Below are positions 1-8,702 of a stretch of 64,000 nucleotides of DNA, in pieces (positions within the stretch are counted from its first letter, which is position 1; each line of letters opens with the position of its first letter). The notes under the pieces were generated by a model that saw only the letters and a program-made list of their open reading frames with translations, had not been told where the DNA came from and searched no databases. The stretch covers positions 1 through 64,000 of the forward strand of contig JAEWJM010000016.1 in assembly GCA_023386585.1 (NCBI GenBank), read 5' to 3'. The stretch is from Bacteroidota bacterium. GTDB lineage: Bacteria; Bacteroidota; Bacteroidia; Flavobacteriales; Flavobacteriaceae. A program made the translations under genes and the position numbers.

Positions 1-555
1 ATCAGCACTCCGCCACCCGTAGGACCGCCCGCAGCAGTGTAATACGCACCAACCGCCAAAGCAGGCAAGGTGTAATTCGGACATGCCGAAACGTTGTCGA
101 AGGTGCCCAAATCGGGAGCTTGGTTGACGGTCACGACAAAAGATGCCTCACCTGTACAAGTTCCGCTGTCATTTTGCCCGTAGATATAAATTGTTTGTGT
201 CTGATCGATCACCGTATTAGCAGGAATCACCGTTCCGCCACCGGTTGGTCCGCCTGCCGCAGTATAATACTCACCAACGGTCATCGTCGGAAGAGTATAA
301 CTTCCGCAAACATTCTGGTCTCCCGGATTATCAAGCTGAAGGCTGCCCACCGTTACAGTAAAGCTTTCCTCATCGCTACAAATATTCTGTGTGCCTTGAG
401 TAGCATACACATAAAGCATCTGAGTAGCATCAATTACAGTACCCGCAGGAAGCATCGTTCCCTGACCTCCCGGTTGAGTATAATAATTTCCAACAGTAAG
501 TGCCGGTAGTGTATAAGAATCACAAACGGAAACATCTTCAATTGGCGGTACATCA
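1..555 (-). repeat. Tandem ~70-75-residue repeats in the giant surface protein
   Basis: Two full copies and one cut copy are seen, at about 547-352, 348-128 and 127-1. Each follows the pattern VCxSYTLPxLTVGxYYTxxGG...G...IPAxTVIDxTQxxYxY, then a Cys-containing turn and an SFTVTV strand. The first two cysteines keep their spacing, which suggests each unit folds independently. The array probably continues beyond the window. Confidence 0.8.
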
Positions 556-3500
556 ACCTCGTTAAGCTGCAGAATAACAGTATCCGTGGTAGTCGTAGTA
601 GTTCCGCCACAGCCTGTATAGATTGCTTGCGCAGTCATTGTTGTCGTGTCATCAATACATACGTTAATCGTAGGTTCGCTGCTGTAGAAAACACCATCCA
701 TTAACCAGGCAAATGAAACGTTTGACGCTCCTGCAGGATTAAACCTCCATGCTTCATTATGCGCTTCCCAAGTTCCAGTGTTTCTTCCCGGAGGGAAATG
801 CGCCTGCGTTCCCGCAGCGTTCTGAATACCGATAAGTCCGCTTCCGCTGTTCCAGCTTGTACAAGAAGTCCGATCCTTAACATAAACATCTATAATGTTC
901 GATGTCTCATAAAGAACTATTTGGCTCGTCTGCAAGCCTACCGAAGTTCCGCAGCTGAACTGTGCATTTTGATAGTAATTAACCACGAACGTACGGCATG
1001 GCGCAGTACCCAAAATCTGGTAATTGATGTTGTGGATTAATGGTGCCGTTGAGGTTGCCGGATTAATATCCTGATAAACACCATAGATTGCATTTCTGAT
1101 CGGGAACGTTGTGTTCGGAATCGTCTGTGTAAACGGCCATGGGCAATATCCTGGCGAAGGTTCCGGATTGAAAGTAAGCACACCGTTGGATCCAACCTGA
1201 ATCGAAGTATAATTGGTTCCGAAGAAACAGAAGTTAAACGGAAGTGTAATCACAGGAGACCAGATATCATCGGTATTGACCGAAACTTGGGTTCCGCCGG
1301 TGAAAGGGAAAGGTGGGGCAAACGGAATCGGCAGGACGTTGTAATTTGTAGTATCTCCCGAATCGGTGTACGTCGCGGAAAGTTCTACGCAGTTGTCGGC
1401 CGGGCAAAGATCTACAGTACCATCGGTATTTGTCTGCAGGTCGATATCGACGCTTGCGCAAACAACACTTTGTGCACTGATGAAAAATTCCTTCGGCCCG
1501 CTCCAGAAACTCGAATCGGTATCGGAACAAACTGCCTGAACATAAAATTCATAGAAACCAGGAGCAAGTGAACCCGGTGTGGTATATGTAGGCGTACCTG
1601 TTACAAGAACGCCGCTTCCCGGTGCGGGAGGGCCGGCAGTGTCAGGTTGTACCACAATCAGCCACTGGGTTGCGGTGCCTGCTTCAGTCCAGCTGACAGT
1701 TGCAGAATCAGTACCGGTGCCAACAATAGTCAGGTTGGTGGGTTGTGGACAAGTTGGCGGAATACACATTGCCATATTAGTATATAGCGTAGTTCCTTGT
1801 TGGTTGGTTCCAGGCGCGTGTGTATATAACACTTCACCAAGGAAACTTGTTATCGAAACGCCGACTTCAGTCGCAAAGTTTCCGGTATTGGTCCAAAAAA
1901 GTGAGAACGGAATTCCATTACAAAGCGGAACCTGTACAGTAATTGGCCCGCTTCCTGTTGTAAATGTCGAACCGATTGTTGCTACTGTGATTCCGTTTTG
2001 AACGACGTTCATTGTGTTTCCGTTCCATCCATCTCCGAAGGAATCGGTCATAGTGAATGTATAAAGACACTGGCCGGCCGGATCACAAATAGTAGTGTTG
2101 AACGCTTTCGGTCCAGCTACCGTACTTGAGTCGGTTGGCGTACAGATTGCCATCACATAATAATCGTACGCAGTTCCTGAAGTCAGTCCCGTGATTACAA
2201 ACGGATTTGTAGGTGCCGGAATCCATCCCGTGGTTGCAGCGGTCGGAGCTGGTGAACCTGCCGGAAGTGCGATAACCTGCCACGCTGTTTCTGACGATCC
2301 CGGAGTCCAGTTCAATGATGCTGTTGTCTGTGTAATGTTTGATACAGCCAGGTTGGTCGGTTTCGGACATGTTGGCAAGGTCGTAAAGTTTGGTGATGGC
2401 GCGGACCATGGATTAGCTCCCGGTGCCGAGCAAACTGCACGTACATAATAGGTATAGGTTGTATCCGGCAATAGTCCGGTAACAGTGAACGGATTTGAAG
2501 TTGTGTTCGCCGTTGGCGTTGATCCCGCAACTGGTGGCGGTGATGTCGAAGGTACTACATATATATCCCACGAAGCTGGTGCAGGGCCATTTGGCGTCCA
2601 CTGCAGTTGCGCGGTAAATGTAGTTACGTTAGTCACTGTGAGGTTGGTTGGCGGCAAGCATGTTGGATTCGCACAATCAACAATACCATCATAAACAAGT
2701 GAGTTCGGTGCACCGGTTCCCGGAGCTTTCGTATTAATAACCTGCCCGAACGAGTTTACGATCTGAACACCCACTTCATTGGCAAATGCGCCGCCTGCAT
2801 TCCAGAAAAGTTGGAATGGCCCGTCGCAAAGCGGAACCGAAACAGTGATTGGCCCTTGACCATTCGTAAAAGTGCCGCCAATCGTTGCGATTGTCAATCC
2901 GTTTTGGATGACACTCATCGTGTTGCCATTCCATCCGTCTCCGAAGGTATCGGTCATGATGAAGTTGTAGTTACATCCGCTGGCACAAGAAGTAGTATTG
3001 AATGCATACGGGCCTGTCCACGGACTAAATGTTCCATCGCCGCAATCCGCCCTTACCCAATATTCGTATGGAGTACCAAGAACAAGCTGAGCGCCCGCAT
3101 TGGTAGTTGTAACTTCAAAGTTCGTATTATCGGTTGTGGTTAGTCCGCTTCCTGACGGAATTGGCGATCCTGCGTTTTGCACAAACACCTCCCAAGAAGT
3201 CGCAGCGCCTGCATCCCATGAAAGGTTAGCGCTGTTCGGACCTGTTCCCTGCGCAGACAATCCTGTTGGTGGTGCGCAATTCAGAGTTTGAATAACAAGA
3301 GAATAACCTACAGTCTGCGGAGCAGCATTTGTCGAGATTACTATAATATATTGTTGCCCAGCAGTAACCGGCATGCTCGGGATTATCCTCGGTGAGTTGC
3401 CGGTATTCGCAACACCTGCGACACAGGTTACTCCAACATTGGCACAGCCTGCATAAACAAATATACCCGACCAGTTGGCGTTAGGCGTCATCGTGATGCT

Positions 3501-4604
3501 GATCGCACCCGAAGTAGTTGGCGTATATGAATAGAACACCTCGTTACCTGTCATGTAGTTCGTGGCAGTACCGGCACATGCCGCTGGCTGCGAAACGTCG
3601 GTACTATCTGAATAGTTTGACGTGTTGTCGGTTGTGCTATACGGCGTATTCGCTATTATTATCGGAGAGCTACACGTAAGTCCCGGAGATGACGTCGTAA
3701 AGTTGAATGGCCCAACCCACTCACTCGGGATTCCTCCGGCGCAAATCGCGCGAACATAATATTGGTATTGTGTTGACGGCTGAAGCGGCCCCGGCGGTGT
3801 GGTTCCCGATCCGGTTGTGGCAGTAGCCGTGTATGGATTGCTATTGATGATAACGCCCGTTCCTGTTGGGGTATCGGCTGCTGGGATGAGTTGAAGTTCC
3901 CACTGTGTGGCGCCGCTAGGGTTGGCCCAGTTCAATTGCGCCGACGTCTGGCTTATGCTTCCTGCCGCCAGGTTCGAAGGATCGAGACATTGCTGAACGA
4001 TGCGAACATCATCCACCAACCAACGGTCACCGCCAAGACTGGCCGACGGTTGTGTAAATTCCATTACGAAGGCAACAAAAACGGTCTGCCCGGCATACGC
4101 AGCAAGGCTCACGGTTTTTTCTTCGTAAACATTGAATACCGATGTCAGCGTGTTCTCAGTCCATTCCTGAACCAACGTATAGGCTGCCGGGTTGTTTTGT
4201 GTCGTACCGGTAGAGACCATTACTTTATAATGTGTGAACTGATCGGCCGTAATAGTACTCCGGGTCCAGAACCGTAGCTGTCCATTAGCAGGAATTGTTA
4301 CGGCAGGCGACGCAAGGAAATCCTGCGATGTATTGCCCATGCCGATGTTTTCGCGGTTCATGTATGCTGCATTGGTTCCCGAATGGACCAACGGCGGAGT
4401 CGCAACTCCATTGTTGACAGTCCAGCTTTGGCCGGTTCCGACACCGTTGTCGAAAACACCCCAGGTTCCGGTGCTCAAAACCCACTGGTCTGTAACAAGA
4501 TCCGGCAGGGTGGAGCCCTCAAATCCCTCCGTTTGTACAGTCAACTGTGCAAAGCCGGAATAGGACGCCAGAAATGTTAAAAGTAAAAGGATAATTTTTT
4601 TCAT
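1..4604 (-). CDS. Giant modular secreted cell-surface protein (3' end outside window)
   Basis: The frame is open from ATG at 4604 to the left edge, giving about 1535 residues with no stop. Residues 1-20 are a signal peptide ending SGFAQ. Residues ~21-205 resemble the choice-of-anchor J/cleaved-adhesin fold. Fibronectin type III modules follow (about 204-300, 443-536 and three more between ~645 and ~1045), with a beta-sandwich at ~305-442 and two copies of a TD[TS]FGDGWNG module. A Cys-rich globular domain (~1045-1295) precedes tandem repeats (VC.SYTLP...YYT...GG) that reach the edge. This architecture is typical of flavobacterial adhesins exported by the type IX secretion system; the C-terminal sorting domain that would prove it is outside the window. 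Adhesion or surface function is inferred from the domains. A TAAATTTG box lies 47 bases upstream. Confidence 0.85.
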   Translation of the reverse strand, partial: MKKIILLLLTFLASYSGFAQLTVQTEGFEGSTLPDLVTDQWVLSTGTWGVFDNGVGTGQSWTVNNGVATPPLVHSGTNAAYMNRENIGMGNTSQDFLASPAVTIPANGQLRFWTRSTITADQFTHYKVMVSTGTTQNNPAAYTLVQEWTENTLTSVFNVYEEKTVSLAAYAGQTVFVAFVMEFTQPSASLGGDRWLVDDVRIVQQCLDPSNLAAGSISQTSAQLNWANPSGATQWELQLIPAADTPTGTGVIINSNPYTATATTGSGTTPPGPLQPSTQYQYYVRAICAGGIPSEWVGPFNFTTSSPGLTCSSPIIIANTPYSTTDNTSNYSDSTDVSQPAACAGTATNYMTGNEVFYSYTPTTSGAISITMTPNANWSGIFVYAGCANVGVTCVAGVANTGNSPRIIPSMPVTAGQQYIIVISTNAAPQTVGYSLVIQTLNCAPPTGLSAQGTGPNSANLSWDAGAATSWEVFVQNAGSPIPSGSGLTTTDNTNFEVTTTNAGAQLVLGTPYEYWVRADCGDGTFSPWTGPYAFNTTSCASGCNYNFIMTDTFGDGWNGNTMSVIQNGLTIATIGGTFTNGQGPITVSVPLCDGPFQLFWNAGGAFANEVGVQIVNSFGQVINTKAPGTGAPNSLVYDGIVDCANPTCLPPTNLTVTNVTTFTAQLQWTPNGPAPASWDIYVVPSTSPPPVAGSTPTANTTSNPFTVTGLLPDTTYTYYVRAVCSAPGANPWSAPSPNFTTLPTCPKPTNLAVSNITQTTASLNWTPGSSETAWQVIALPAGSPAPTAATTGWIPAPTNPFVITGLTSGTAYDYYVMAICTPTDSSTVAGPKAFNTTICDPAGQCLYTFTMTDSFGDGWNGNTMNVVQNGITVATIGSTFTTGSGPITVQVPLCNGIPFSLFWTNTGNFATEVGVSITSFLGEVLYTHAPGTNQQGTTLYTNMAMCIPPTCPQPTNLTIVGTGTDSATVSWTEAGTATQWLIVVQPDTAGPPAPGSGVLVTGTPTYTTPGSLAPGFYEFYVQAVCSDTDSSFWSGPKEFFISAQSVVCASVDIDLQTNTDGTVDLCPADNCVELSATYTDSGDTTNYNVLPIPFAPPFPFTGGTQVSVNTDDIWSPVITLPFNFCFFGTNYTSIQVGSNGVLTFNPEPSPGYCPWPFTQTIPNTTFPIRNAIYGVYQDINPATSTAPLIHNINYQILGTAPCRTFVVNYYQNAQFSCGTSVGLQTSQIVLYETSNIIDVYVKDRTSCTSWNSGSGLIGIQNAAGTQAHFPPGRNTGTWEAHNEAWRFNPAGASNVSFAWLMDGVFYSSEPTINVCIDDTTTMTAQAIYTGCGGTTTTTTDTVILQLNEVDVPPIEDVSVCDSYTLPALTVGNYYTQPGGQGTMLPAGTVIDATQMLYVYATQGTQNICSDEESFTVTVGSLQLDNPGDQNVCGSYTLPTMTVGEYYTAAGGPTGGGTVIPANTVIDQTQTIYIYGQNDSGTCTGEASFVVTVNQAPDLGTFDNVSACPNYTLPALAVGAYYTAAGGPTGGGVL
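1770..2090 (-). repeat. Second copy of TDSFGDGWNG module
   Basis: This ~105-residue module begins with a Cys-rich turn and FTMTDSFGDGWNG, and ends after a PLCNG...LFWTNTGNFATEVGV segment. It closely matches the copy at 2690-2995 in both protein and DNA, which indicates internal duplication. The Asp/Gly-rich motif may be a calcium-binding loop; that is inference. Confidence 0.7.
2690..2995 (-). repeat. First copy of TDTFGDGWNG module
   Basis: This is the partner of the copy at 1770-2090. It contains TDTFGDGWNGNTM, IATIGGTFTNGQGPITV and a LFWNAGGAFANEVGV segment. Each copy is preceded and followed by fibronectin type III modules, so the FN3-plus-FGDGWNG unit seems to have been duplicated together. 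Confidence 0.7.
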
Positions 4605-4650
4605 AAAATGAAAATTAAAGTGATTGATTGTGCGGTAAAAATTGCGTTTC

Positions 4651-4658
4651 CAAATTTA
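4651..4658 (-). promoter_or_regulatory. Putative -7 box of the surface-protein gene
   Basis: On the minus strand this reads TAAATTTG, a match to the TAnnTTTG -7 element of Bacteroidetes housekeeping promoters. It lies 47 bases before the ATG at 4604. No clear -33 element was seen. Confidence 0.5.
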
Positions 4659-4761
4659 ACAAAATTTACCAAAGTCATAAGAAATAATTAATATTTAACA
4701 GGAAAGCCCCGTAAAACCCCACTTGCGCCTACCGGGCCATTTTTCTGTCGGCACAAAAGAG

Positions 4762-4769
4762 TAACTTTG
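4762..4769 (+). promoter_or_regulatory. Putative -7 box of hflX
   Basis: TAACTTTG matches the Bacteroidetes TAnnTTTG element and ends 16 bases before the hflX ATG, so the leader would be very short. Confidence 0.6.
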
Positions 4770-4785
4770 TTGTTTACCTTTTAAT

Positions 4786-6021
4786 ATGCTGGAAAAAGTA
4801 TCAACCAATATCGAGCGGACGGTCCTCGTCGGAATCGTCACTCAAAACCAAAATGAAGATAAGCTGCGGGAATATCTCGATGAGCTTGAGTTTCTGACAT
4901 TTACGGCTGGAGGAACCGTAATAAAGCGGTTTTCACAGAAAATGGAGCGTCCAAATCCAAAGACGTTTGTAGGCACCGGAAAAATCGAAGAGATCGACGA
5001 ATACATCAAGAATAACAACATCTCCACAGTCATTTTTGATGACGAGCTTACGCCTTCACAACAGAAGAACATAACACGCCAACTTAACTGCAAAGTGCTT
5101 GACAGGACAAATCTGATCCTTGACATCTTTGCGCAGCGCGCCGAAACATCCTACGCACGAACCCAAGTCGAGCTCGCTCAATGCCAATACTTGCTGCCCC
5201 GGCTTTCCGGAATGTGGACACACCTTGAGCGGCAAAAAGGCGGAATCGGAATGCGCGGACCGGGTGAAACTGAAATCGAGACTGACCGTCGGATCGTACG
5301 TGATCGGATTGCGCTTTTAAAAGACAAGATCAAGACAATCGACAAACAGATGTCGGTTCAGCGTGGCAATCGGGGTGCGATGGTGCGCGTGGCTTTGATT
5401 GGGTACACCAATGTCGGAAAATCAACGCTGATGAATACGATCAGCAAAAGCGAGGTGTTCGTCGAGAACAAGCTTTTTGCAACGTTGGACACAACCGTCC
5501 GTAAGGTCGTGATCAAAAATCTGCCCTTCCTTCTATCGGACACTGTTGGATTTATACGGAAGCTGCCCACGCAACTGGTTGATTCGTTCAAGAGTACGCT
5601 GGATGAAGTCCGCGAAGCTGACCTGCTGCTGCATGTAGTCGACATTTCGCATCCCGAATTCGAAGAACACATCGCGTCGGTGAACCAAATTCTGGCCGAT
5701 ATCGGAAGCGCCGGAAAGCCCACGATAATGGTTTTCAATAAGATCGATGCCTATCGCCATCTCACGATAGAGGAAGATGATTTGATGACCGAACGTACAA
5801 AGCGGCATTATACGCTGGACGAATGGCGCGAAACATGGATGGCTGATACGGCTGAAAGCAACGCGATCTTTATATCGGCAAAGGACAAGCAGAATTTCGA
5901 AACGTTTCGGGAACGCGTTTATGAAGCCGTTCGCCAAATCCACATTTCGAGATTTCCATATAACAATTTTCTATATCCCGATTATAAGGATGCAATAGAA
6001 AAGGAAGATTCAGGGGAATAG
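4786..6021 (+). CDS. hflX: GTPase HflX
   Basis: This 411-residue protein has the two-part HflX layout. The N-terminal HflX domain (to about 195) contains the ERQKGGIGMRGPGETEIE linker. The G domain follows, with G1 GYTNVGKS near residue 206, DTVGF near 251 and NKID near 317. HflX binds ribosomes and is known in other bacteria to split stalled or stressed 70S particles. The length is normal. It converges with the DUF3078 gene, whose stop lies one base away, leaving no room for a terminator. The start is the only ATG close to the promoter box. Confidence 0.95.
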   Translation: MLEKVSTNIERTVLVGIVTQNQNEDKLREYLDELEFLTFTAGGTVIKRFSQKMERPNPKTFVGTGKIEEIDEYIKNNNISTVIFDDELTPSQQKNITRQLNCKVLDRTNLILDIFAQRAETSYARTQVELAQCQYLLPRLSGMWTHLERQKGGIGMRGPGETEIETDRRIVRDRIALLKDKIKTIDKQMSVQRGNRGAMVRVALIGYTNVGKSTLMNTISKSEVFVENKLFATLDTTVRKVVIKNLPFLLSDTVGFIRKLPTQLVDSFKSTLDEVREADLLLHVVDISHPEFEEHIASVNQILADIGSAGKPTIMVFNKIDAYRHLTIEEDDLMTERTKRHYTLDEWRETWMADTAESNAIFISAKDKQNFETFRERVYEAVRQIHISRFPYNNFLYPDYKDAIEKEDSGE

Positions 6022-6022
6022 G

Positions 6023-6913
6023 TTAAAATCCGTAGTTCGCTGCTACTCCGAAAACCTGCCGAAGCTGGAATCCCTGGAAAGCATTATCATCATAAATGGT
6101 TTGGAACATGATGTTCGTCGACAAGAACCTGTTGATTTTCATGACAATGTTCAATTGATAGTCAAGGTCGACATTCTGCGGATCTTCAAGATAATCCGAG
6201 TAAAGGTTGAGGATATTTTCAAAAGACACATTCGCAACCACGCCCAGTTTGTAATACGCCGACGCGTTGAATCCGAGTTCATAGCGCATCGACTCGCCTT
6301 CTTTTACGCCAAAATAAGCTTCATTCGGTAACGTGAAGTTAGGATCGACGAACGTAAATTTTGATGTCAGCGGTGCAAGGTTGACCTTAAGATTATCGCT
6401 CTTTTTCCACAGTATTCCGGGACCTACGGAAAGATAGGCCGGCGAAAAGAAAGCAGTGTATTCTTCTCGTGTTTCAGCGCCATTTTCGTCACGGTCGTAA
6501 CTATAACCTCTCGTAAACTGCGTGCGGAAGTTCAGGAAAGCCGAATAGTACCAATAACTTTGCTCGCTCACTTTTTTTCCAAGCAAAGAGTTCAATTCTA
6601 ATCTGTCGTCGGTTTTCTTTGCGAAGGCACTGGTCCTCGTTTTTACGATTCCGTAAGAAGCAATGACCTTATTGTCCCAGCTCCAGAAGCCTTTCTTGTA
6701 ATTGATGTCGTAATTTACTCCGAGGTTTCCGGAGATGTTGTTCTCACCGCCGGCAAGCCAATTATCAAAAGTGGACTGGTTAAATAAAATCGACGCGTTG
6801 CCTTTCTTTGTCCACGGACTTATCGTATCCGTCGCAGTGGTTGATCCGGTGTCACTCTGTGCATAAATGCTGAAACCGCAAAAGAGAAGTACGAGCAAAA
6901 AGGATTTTTTCAT
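6023..6913 (-). CDS. DUF3078 domain outer-membrane protein
   Basis: This 296-residue protein has a signal peptide (MKKSFLLVLLFCGFSIYAQ) and then aromatic, alternating beta strands ending in the phenylalanine-terminated strand VFGVAANYGF, as expected for an outer-membrane beta-barrel. The WxxKGNxSxxFNQSxFxNWxAGGENN motif near residues 34-56 is characteristic of DUF3078 proteins of Bacteroidetes. No function is established for the family. A TAACTTTG box at 6929-6936 lies 15 bases before the ATG, so it has its own promoter and need not belong to the suf-side genes upstream. Confidence 0.85.
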   Translation of the reverse strand: MKKSFLLVLLFCGFSIYAQSDTGSTTATDTISPWTKKGNASILFNQSTFDNWLAGGENNISGNLGVNYDINYKKGFWSWDNKVIASYGIVKTRTSAFAKKTDDRLELNSLLGKKVSEQSYWYYSAFLNFRTQFTRGYSYDRDENGAETREEYTAFFSPAYLSVGPGILWKKSDNLKVNLAPLTSKFTFVDPNFTLPNEAYFGVKEGESMRYELGFNASAYYKLGVVANVSFENILNLYSDYLEDPQNVDLDYQLNIVMKINRFLSTNIMFQTIYDDNAFQGFQLRQVFGVAANYGF

Positions 6914-6928
6914 GGCCGGGAATTTCTA

Positions 6929-6936
6929 CAAAGTTA
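6929..6936 (-). promoter_or_regulatory. Putative -7 box of the DUF3078 gene
   Basis: The minus strand reads TAACTTTG (TAnnTTTG type) and ends 15 bases before the ATG at 6913. Confidence 0.55.
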
Positions 6937-6951
6937 AAAATGTATTTCTTT

Positions 6952-7461
6952 TCACCTAGACTTTTTGTAAAGAGGAACTGCCGAGCACGCTTCGCCATAC
7001 ATTATGCTTCTTGCATGCAGGCTCAGGTATTTCGCAGCCAATAAATAGGCATTCGGCGGAACGGGTTTGTTCGTGCATCCCTTGATGATTACCGCCTTGC
7101 CATCGTATATTGAATAATCCAACGACGATAAAACCTGGCGGTAAAGAAATTCGTCCATTGCCTGCGGCGGCCCAAACACCGATTCCTTTGCAAACGGCGC
7201 CAATTTGACCGCTACCAAAATCGAAGCCCATGCAGGAAGAATGGCATCAGTACTGCAATAAATCGAAACCAAAGCTCCCGCGTATTGTTGCCAATCGTGC
7301 TTGTCGAGCGTTTCCCGAAAATCCTTCTCCCGAAGAATAAGCCCTTCGTCGAGCCATTGCGCAATATCGATTGTTGTGCGATTGCCGGCGGGATAATAAT
7401 CTTCAAGATCGAAAACTTCAAGTTTGCTCGCCGCTACCCTATTGATGATTTCGTCTTCCAT
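6952..7461 (-). CDS. DUF2480 family protein
   Basis: This 169-residue soluble protein has no signal peptide. It is recognised as DUF2480 from the N-terminal VAxSKLExFDLEDYYPxGxR pattern and the central FGPPQAMDEFLYRQ region. It contains three cysteines, including GCTNKPVP near 125. The family is restricted largely to Bacteroidetes and has no assigned function. It follows sufT after only two bases and so is probably the last gene of the sufS-sufE-sufT transcript. A link to Fe-S metabolism is inferred from position only. Confidence 0.8.
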   Translation of the reverse strand: MEDEIINRVAASKLEVFDLEDYYPAGNRTTIDIAQWLDEGLILREKDFRETLDKHDWQQYAGALVSIYCSTDAILPAWASILVAVKLAPFAKESVFGPPQAMDEFLYRQVLSSLDYSIYDGKAVIIKGCTNKPVPPNAYLLAAKYLSLHARSIMYGEACSAVPLYKKSR

Positions 7462-7463
7462 AG

Positions 7464-7787
7464 TTATAACATTCCGAGCTCAAGCTTTGCCTCTTCGCTC
7501 ATCAGGTCTTTGCTCCATGGCGGATCGAAAGTAATCTCAACGTCAACATCGCGTACGTTTTCGATTACCTTCACTTTTTCTTCGACTTCACGTGGAAGCG
7601 ATTCTGCCACCGGGCAGTTCGGTGATGTCAGTGTCATCAGGATTTTCACTTCGTAATCGGTATTCACCATTACGTCGTAAATCAGCCCGAGCTCGTAAAT
7701 ATCAACCGGAATCTCCGGGTCGTAAATGCCTTTAAGCACTTTTACTATGTTTTCTCCAAGTGTATTGGTGTCTATTTCCTGTTCCAT
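7464..7787 (-). CDS. sufT: SUF-associated MIP18/DUF59 protein
   Basis: This 107-residue protein has the DUF59/MIP18 fold signature. IYDPEIPVDIYELGLIYDV (residues ~21-39) and MTLTSPNCPVAESLP carry the conserved Asp-Pro-Glu and the reactive Cys of the family. Relatives take part in maturation or delivery of iron-sulfur clusters. It sits directly after sufE (one base between stop and start codons) and before DUF2480, which supports the SUF role. The exact step remains uncertain. Confidence 0.85.
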   Translation of the reverse strand: MEQEIDTNTLGENIVKVLKGIYDPEIPVDIYELGLIYDVMVNTDYEVKILMTLTSPNCPVAESLPREVEEKVKVIENVRDVDVEITFDPPWSKDLMSEEAKLELGML

Positions 7788-7788
7788 T

Positions 7789-8214
7789 TTATTTGTTGTT
7801 TTTGCTGCTGAATGCCAGCGCGTACATTTTTATTTGCTTGATCATCGAAACCAGACCGTTTGCGCGTGTTGGCGATAAATGCTCTTTGAGGCCGATCGTT
7901 TCAATAAAAGAGGTGTCGGCGGCCAGAATATCTTCAGGCGATTGACCAGAAAACACGCGGATAAGGATCGCAATGATTCCTTTTGTGATTATCGCATCAC
8001 TGTCGGCCGTGAATTCGATTTTTCCGTCGTTGCCCTCGGCATGAAGCCAGACTTTCGATTGGCAGCCTTTTATGGTATTTTCTTCCGTTTTGTATTCAGG
8101 GTTGATGAGCGGAAGCCCCTTTCCGAGGTCGATGACATATTGGAACCGGTCGTCCCAGTCGTCAAACATCGAAAACTCATCAATGATTTCGTCTTGTATT
8201 TCGTTAATCGACAT
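7789..8214 (-). CDS. sufE: Cysteine desulfuration protein SufE
   Basis: This 141-residue protein is of normal SufE length. The sulfur-accepting cysteine is Cys51 in KGCQSKVWL. SufE accepts persulfide sulfur from SufS and stimulates its desulfurase activity. The ATG overlaps the stop codon of the upstream lipoprotein gene by one base (TAATG), which implies translational coupling. sufS lies upstream of that lipoprotein on the same strand. Confidence 0.95.
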   Translation of the reverse strand: MSINEIQDEIIDEFSMFDDWDDRFQYVIDLGKGLPLINPEYKTEENTIKGCQSKVWLHAEGNDGKIEFTADSDAIITKGIIAILIRVFSGQSPEDILAADTSFIETIGLKEHLSPTRANGLVSMIKQIKMYALAFSSKNNK

Positions 8215-8648
8215 TATTTTGAACTATCAAATGCAACTATTCTTTTCACCAATGCCTCGATTTCTTTGGGCGGAAAGCCGTGATCAAAATCGGTGCTCTG
8301 GTATGTTTTGCCTTTACTGGTCACAGTCAGGTGCGCAATCGCAGCCCCGTCGTAAAACCGTTTTTCAGTCGGCGCTTTCAGTTTATCAAGCTGATCCAGA
8401 TTGACCTTCGAAAATTCATCGACCAATAATTTCCAGTCGGCATCTGAAATTTTAACTTTCTCTGCTTTTTCCGCGCCATTCCTGTCGGTGGCAACTGAAA
8501 CCATTTGATTTTGTACAATTATTTTTCGGTAGTAACCCCGCGAGTTCGCGGAATACTCCACAACGGTATCTTTCATCTCCTTGTTGGTTTGCTCGTCGCA
8601 TCCTTTTGCGAAGAAAATCGAGAGGAATAGTAGTGATAGCAGTTTCAT
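8214..8648 (-). CDS. Small putative lipoprotein of unknown function
   Basis: This 144-residue protein starts with a lipoprotein signal (SIFFAKGC, acylated Cys at 17). The mature part has alternating charged strands and no catalytic motif that I recognise. It lies between sufS and sufE, overlaps the sufE start by one base, and begins 54 bases after the sufS stop. It is probably co-transcribed with the Fe-S genes. Whether it has anything to do with cluster assembly, which is cytoplasmic, is doubtful; it may be a passenger. Confidence 0.75.
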   Translation of the reverse strand: MKLLSLLFLSIFFAKGCDEQTNKEMKDTVVEYSANSRGYYRKIIVQNQMVSVATDRNGAEKAEKVKISDADWKLLVDEFSKVNLDQLDKLKAPTEKRFYDGAAIAHLTVTSKGKTYQSTDFDHGFPPKEIEALVKRIVAFDSSK

Positions 8649-8702
8649 AATTTATCAGATTAGGCCTTCGCCGTTAATAATTTCTTTTGAAGCGATCTTA
8701 AA

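Noticed and set aside
120..4580. Many short plus- and minus-strand frames over the first 4.6 kb
   Set aside because: One minus-strand frame is open across the whole stretch and encodes recognisable domains; the others are shadows of it.
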